A stretch of 64,000 bases of DNA from CAYLPU01 sp964385635 (GTDB lineage: Bacteria; Chloroflexota; Anaerolineae; B4-G1). Shown here piece after piece: positions 60,747-64,000 of this stretch. The notes below the pieces were generated by a model, which saw only the letters and a program-made list of their open reading frames with translations, made no database searches and was not told the origin of the DNA. The stretch is from assembly GCA_964385635.1 (NCBI GenBank), contig CAYLPU010000011.1, positions 1 to 64,000 on the forward strand, written 5' to 3'. Each line of letters starts with the position of its first letter. The first letter of the stretch is position 1. The position numbers were made by a program, and so were the translations under genes.

Positions 60747-60795
60747 GGAAGTAAGAGATCTTCTTGGTTACCTTGAAGTAGAGTGAGACACTAAA

Positions 60796-61998
60796 ATGCC
60801 AGGCACTTCGCGAGGAAATTGGCGTTGGGCAAGACTGCGAGACGTTTGTGAGACAACGAGTGGCGGGACACCTTCTCGTAGCGTTGCCGCCTACTACAAC
60901 GGCAGCATTCCTTGGGTGAAGTCTGGGGAACTGAACGATGGACCAATCTTCCAGACACAGGAGAGGATTACCGAAGCAGCGGTTGCCGACTCGAGCGCGA
61001 AGTCTTTCCCATCAGGTACTCTATTGATTGCATTGTATGGTGCAACGGTTGGAAGGCTTGGGATTCTGAGAATAAATGCTGCCACAAACCAAGCTATATG
61101 CGCCATCTTTCCCAACGAAGATGTCGCCCGTGATTTCTTGTTCTTCTACTTGCTGAGGCAACGTGACAATCTGATCGAGAGTAGGACCGGTGGTGCTCAA
61201 CCAAACATCAGCCAATCTACAATCCGCAACCTACCAATCCTCCTTCCCCCCCTCCCCGAACAAAAGCGCATCGCCGCCATCCTGGCCAAAGCGGATCGGT
61301 TGCGCCGCCTGCGCCGCACCGCCCGCGACTTCAGTGATACCTACCTGCAATCGGTGTTCGTTCACATTTTTGGTGATCCAAGTAGCAATCCAAAAGAGTG
61401 GGATGTTGTCCCGATCGAGAAAGTGCTCTCCAAGGATCGGGGTGGGACTCGGACCGGGCCTTTTGGCAGCTCGCTTAAGCGAAACGAGTATGTTGAGCAG
61501 GGAATACCTGTATGGGGCATTGACAACGTGAGGGAAAACGAGTTTGTCGAAGCGGGTTCACTGTTCATCACACCATCAAAGTACAGTGAGTTGCCAAGGT
61601 ACACAGTAGAGGATGGTGACATTCTTATATCGCGGGCAGGCACGGTGGGACGGATGTGTGTAGCGCGTCCGGAGCAGTATCCATCTATCATTGGAACCAA
61701 CTTAGTGCGGGTCACTCTAGATACTTCAGCAGTTCTTCCAGAGTACTTCACTGCGCTTTTCACATATTTCGCTGGCAGGGTTGGACGTCTGAGTAGTGGT
61801 GGTACTGCATACTCCTTCATAAACCCGAGGACACTCAAGTCCCTGGAAATACCGTTTCCCCCTCTTGCCCTCCAGCAGAAATTCGCCCACATCGTCCACA
61901 AATTCGAGCGCTTGCGCGCCCAGCAGCGCGAAGCCGAACGCCAGGCGGAGCATCTGTTCCAAACGCTGCTGCATAGGGCGTTTCGGGGGGAGTTGTGA
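60796..61998 (+). CDS. hsdS: Type I restriction specificity subunit HsdS
   Basis: 400 residues with two target-recognition domains, each followed by a conserved helix: WRWARLRDVCETTSGGTP...LPPLPEQKRIAAILAKADRLR, and EWDVVPIEKVL...PPLALQQKFAHIVHKFERLR. The two halves specify a bipartite DNA target. It starts ten bases after the restored hsdM stop. No inverted or silent hsdS fragment is nearby. Confidence 0.93.
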   Translation: MPGTSRGNWRWARLRDVCETTSGGTPSRSVAAYYNGSIPWVKSGELNDGPIFQTQERITEAAVADSSAKSFPSGTLLIALYGATVGRLGILRINAATNQAICAIFPNEDVARDFLFFYLLRQRDNLIESRTGGAQPNISQSTIRNLPILLPPLPEQKRIAAILAKADRLRRLRRTARDFSDTYLQSVFVHIFGDPSSNPKEWDVVPIEKVLSKDRGGTRTGPFGSSLKRNEYVEQGIPVWGIDNVRENEFVEAGSLFITPSKYSELPRYTVEDGDILISRAGTVGRMCVARPEQYPSIIGTNLVRVTLDTSAVLPEYFTALFTYFAGRVGRLSSGGTAYSFINPRTLKSLEIPFPPLALQQKFAHIVHKFERLRAQQREAERQAEHLFQTLLHRAFRGEL

Positions 61999-62080
61999 AT
62001 CACGAAACTCGCGAAAGAGCACGAAGGACGCGAAAGGTTTTCGTGCATTTCGCGCCCTTTCGCGATATTCGTGTTTCAGA
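61999..62080. repeat. Imperfect inverted repeat CACGAA / CGCGAAAG type after hsdS
   Basis: Left arm: CACGAA, CGCGAAAG, CACGAA, CGCGAAAGG. Right arm: the reverse complement pattern (TTCGTG, TTCGCG, TTTCGCG, TTCGTG). Arms of about 37 bp meet near 62039. It may end the operon's transcript. Confidence 0.55.
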
Positions 62081-62137
62081 TTGCTTTCGACGAACGGAGT
62101 ATCTTTGTAGACCTGTCAGATCTGCCAGGCCAGACCT

Positions 62138-62563
62138 ATGATTCACATTACACGCACGATCGCAATTGACGAGGAAGAAATTCAGATGGAGTTCGTCCGC
62201 GCCTCGGGGCCGGGAGGGCAGAATGTCAATAAGGTGGCCACGGCCGTGCATCTCCGCTTCGATGTGCGCAATTCTCCCTCCCTGCCCGATGACGTTCGCG
62301 AGCGTCTGGTACGTCTGGCCGGCAGGCGGATGACCAAAGACGGCGTACTGATACTCAAGGCCCAGAGGTTCCGCACGCAGGAACGTAACCAGCAGGACGC
62401 GATTGACCGGCTGGTCGGCTTGATCCGCGAGGCGGCCGAAAAGCCCAGAGTCCGCCGGAAGACAAGGCCAACGCTTGCGTCGAAGAGGCGCCGGTTGGAG
62501 GCCAAGTCTCGCCGCAGCGAGAAGAAGCGTATGCGACGGGCCACTCCATCTTCAGAAGACTAG
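62138..62563 (+). CDS. arfB: Ribosome rescue peptidyl-tRNA hydrolase ArfB
   Basis: 141 residues. The catalytic GGQ is in FVRASGPGGQNVNKV, and the C-terminal tail is strongly basic (RRKTRPTLASKRRRLEAKSRR), the part that enters the empty mRNA channel of stalled ribosomes. Length and motif order match ArfB/YaeJ rather than RF1/RF2. It lies just outside the restriction locus. Confidence 0.93.
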   Translation: MIHITRTIAIDEEEIQMEFVRASGPGGQNVNKVATAVHLRFDVRNSPSLPDDVRERLVRLAGRRMTKDGVLILKAQRFRTQERNQQDAIDRLVGLIREAAEKPRVRRKTRPTLASKRRRLEAKSRRSEKKRMRRATPSSED

Positions 62564-62599
62564 GCACGCGTCTAGATAACCCAAAAAGGAGGAACAGTC

Positions 62600-64000
62600 A
62601 TGGAAAGGCCCTGGTTGAAACACTACGATGAGGGGGTGCCGGCGACGATAGATTACCCGCCGATCCCACTGGATCAATTCCTGACGGACGCGGCGGCCAA
62701 GCACCCCGGCCACCGCCACCATCTTTGGTGCGGCGGTCGGCTCGCGTGTCTTGGACGCCAGCCTCACCTATCGGGAACTGAACGACGCGGTGAACCGCTT
62801 CGCGGCTGGCCTGCAGCGTAAGGGGGTCAAGAAGGGGGACCGGGTGGCGATCATGCTCCCGAACTGTCCGCAGTTCATCATCGCCGCCTACGCTACCTGG
62901 CGCGTCGGTGGTATCGTCGTCTGCTGCAACCCGCTGTACGTCGCCCGTGAGGTCGAGCACCTGCTCAATGACTCTGGCACAGAGACGATCGTTGTGATGA
63001 GCAGCCTCTACGAGCGGGTCAGGTCCATCCGCGCCAACACCGGCCTGAGGCAGGTGATCGTCACCAACATCAAAGAGTACTTCCCCGGCCTGCTCAAGTT
63101 CCTGTTTGCGCTGACCAAGGAGAAGAAAGAGGGCCACAAGGTGGACATCTCCGGCGACGCGGACACCTATTGGTTTCAGGACATCATCCGGACCGCGCAA
63201 GCGCGGCTCAGGCCGGTAGAGGTCATTCCGGGAGACATCGCTACCTTGATCTACACCGGCGGCCCCAAGGGCGCGCAACTCACGCATCGTAACCTGGTCT
63301 CCAACGCCACCCTGCTCAACATCTGGGCGAGAAGCAGGGAGGCCGAGGACGTGATGATCGCTGTCATGCCCTACTTCCACGTCTACGGCCTGACGGTGGG
63401 CATGAACACCTGCATTGCCAATGCGGCAACGATCGTCCAAATCCCCAATCCGCGCGACATGGTGCACGTGCTCAAGTCCATCGAGAAGCACCGCGTCACA
63501 TTCTATCCCGGCGTGCCGACTATGTTCATCGGCTTCAACAACTTCCCGGACAGGGATCAGTACAACCTGACATCGCTCCGCTTTGCGGTCAGCGCGGCTG
63601 CCCCGCTGGCCCCGGAAGTGCAGGAGCGTTTCGAGGCGATCACCGGCTGCAAGATGGTCGAAGCATACGGATTGACCGAGACCAGTCCGGCCGCGTGCAT
63701 GGATCCGATTGATCACCCGCGTGCCCGCTCCATCGGCGTGCCGGTGCCCGACACCGACCTCAAGATCGTGGATGCAGACACAGGTACACAGGAGTTGCCC
63801 GTGGGTGAGGTCGGCGAGATCATCATCAAAGGCCCCCAGGTCATGAAGGGGTACTGGAAGATGCCCACTGAGACGGCAAACGCGCTGCGCACTGGCCCCG
63901 ATGATCAGCCTGGCTGGTTCTACTCCGGCGACATCGGCTACATGGACGAGGATGGCTATTTCCACATCGTGGACCGCAAGAAGGATATCATCATCGCTGG
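62600..64000 (+). pseudogene. Long-chain acyl-CoA synthetase, frameshifted and P-loop-deleted
   Basis: Begins at ATG 62600 (AAGGAGG upstream) with LKHYDEGVPATIDYPPIPLD. Near 62704 two bases appear missing and the frame stops at 62818-62820. The other frame continues with TYRELNDAVNRFAAGLQRKG, GDRVAIMLPNCPQF, VEAYGLTETSPA and DEDGYFHIVDRKKDIII to the right edge, so the full protein would go on beyond the window. The ATP-binding loop reads YTGGPKGAQLTHRN: the usual TGGTTGxPKG has lost three residues (9 bp). Both lesions argue against a working enzyme. Confidence 0.82.

Noticed and set aside
62598..63965. 455-codon minus-strand frame
   Set aside because: It runs antisense to the acyl-CoA synthetase, whose motifs are unmistakable even though it is frameshifted.

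Overview
The window reads as a piece of a GC-rich bacterial chromosome, most likely a Chloroflexota (Anaerolineae-like) genome or metagenome bin. This is inferred from Thr-Pro linkers in the extracytoplasmic proteins, STAND/BTAD regulators, an Os1348-type leader-like peptide, the NfnAB pair, a short EF-Tu-domain-2-like protein and the general gene mix. No rRNA, tRNA or CRISPR array was seen. No gene-free stretch exceeds about 300 bp.

Layout. 1-4060: minus-strand genes: a DUF362/ferredoxin protein cut by the left edge, a lipoprotein and a D-aminoacylase-like amidohydrolase. 4210-8300: plus-strand RNase PH, a membrane-anchored protein with a damaged zinc-protease motif, an HD protein and a zinc-ribbon/LysM protein. 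8365-10658: NfnB-NfnA on the minus strand. 10825-12706: an internally deleted CoA-transferase, mobile element copy 1 and an aminotransferase. 12927-17203: a 1068-residue STAND-TPR-BTAD regulator followed by three small ORFs. 17366-19950: two exopolysaccharide glycosyltransferases. 20112-24742: an HDAC-like deacetylase, a repeat-rich TPR protein and NDP kinase. 24747-29988 (minus): SMC, asparaginase and RsfS. 30069-34551: a phosphoesterase facing a tightly overlapping minus operon (GT2, MNT, HEPN, threonine synthase-MazG fusion, RNase III). 34608-41129: mobile element copy 2, FtsY, frameshifted RF2, a basic-tailed GRAM/zinc-ribbon protein, an EF-like protein, TilS and a secreted protein. 41235-47276: RocD, an NAD(P)-binding protein, MreB, a sugar nucleotidyltransferase, a broken GHMP kinase and a thioesterase. 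47289-52331: a YgfK-like oxidoreductase, a secreted protein broken at a G10 tract, and a GrdB-family gene with an in-frame UGA. 52404-53948: an SDR and a B3/4-domain gene with a nonsense codon. 54160-61998: a type I restriction-modification locus carrying an RloA/RloB-like pair between hsdR and hsdM. 62138-64000: ArfB and a damaged acyl-CoA synthetase.

The strongest observations are these. (1) A 161-bp non-coding element is present as two identical inverted copies 23 kb apart. Each copy has 11-bp terminal inverted repeats, several nested hairpins and its own perfect 8-bp target-site duplication. (2) A GrdB-like selenoprotein candidate has a U-x-x-C motif and a correctly spaced bacterial SECIS-like hairpin. 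It sits next to a YgfK-like gene, a family that often occurs in selenium loci. (3) A large STAND-BTAD regulator is followed by a cluster of small peptides. (4) SMC carries internal duplications in both strands of its coiled coil. (5) Short intergenic-type repeats appear in frame inside smc, tilS, hsdM and possibly rnc.

Several genes carry lesions: a CoA-transferase, a GHMP kinase, the B3/4 gene, hsdM, an acyl-CoA synthetase and a secreted protein. Whether these are genuine decay or assembly/base-call errors cannot be decided from the sequence alone.
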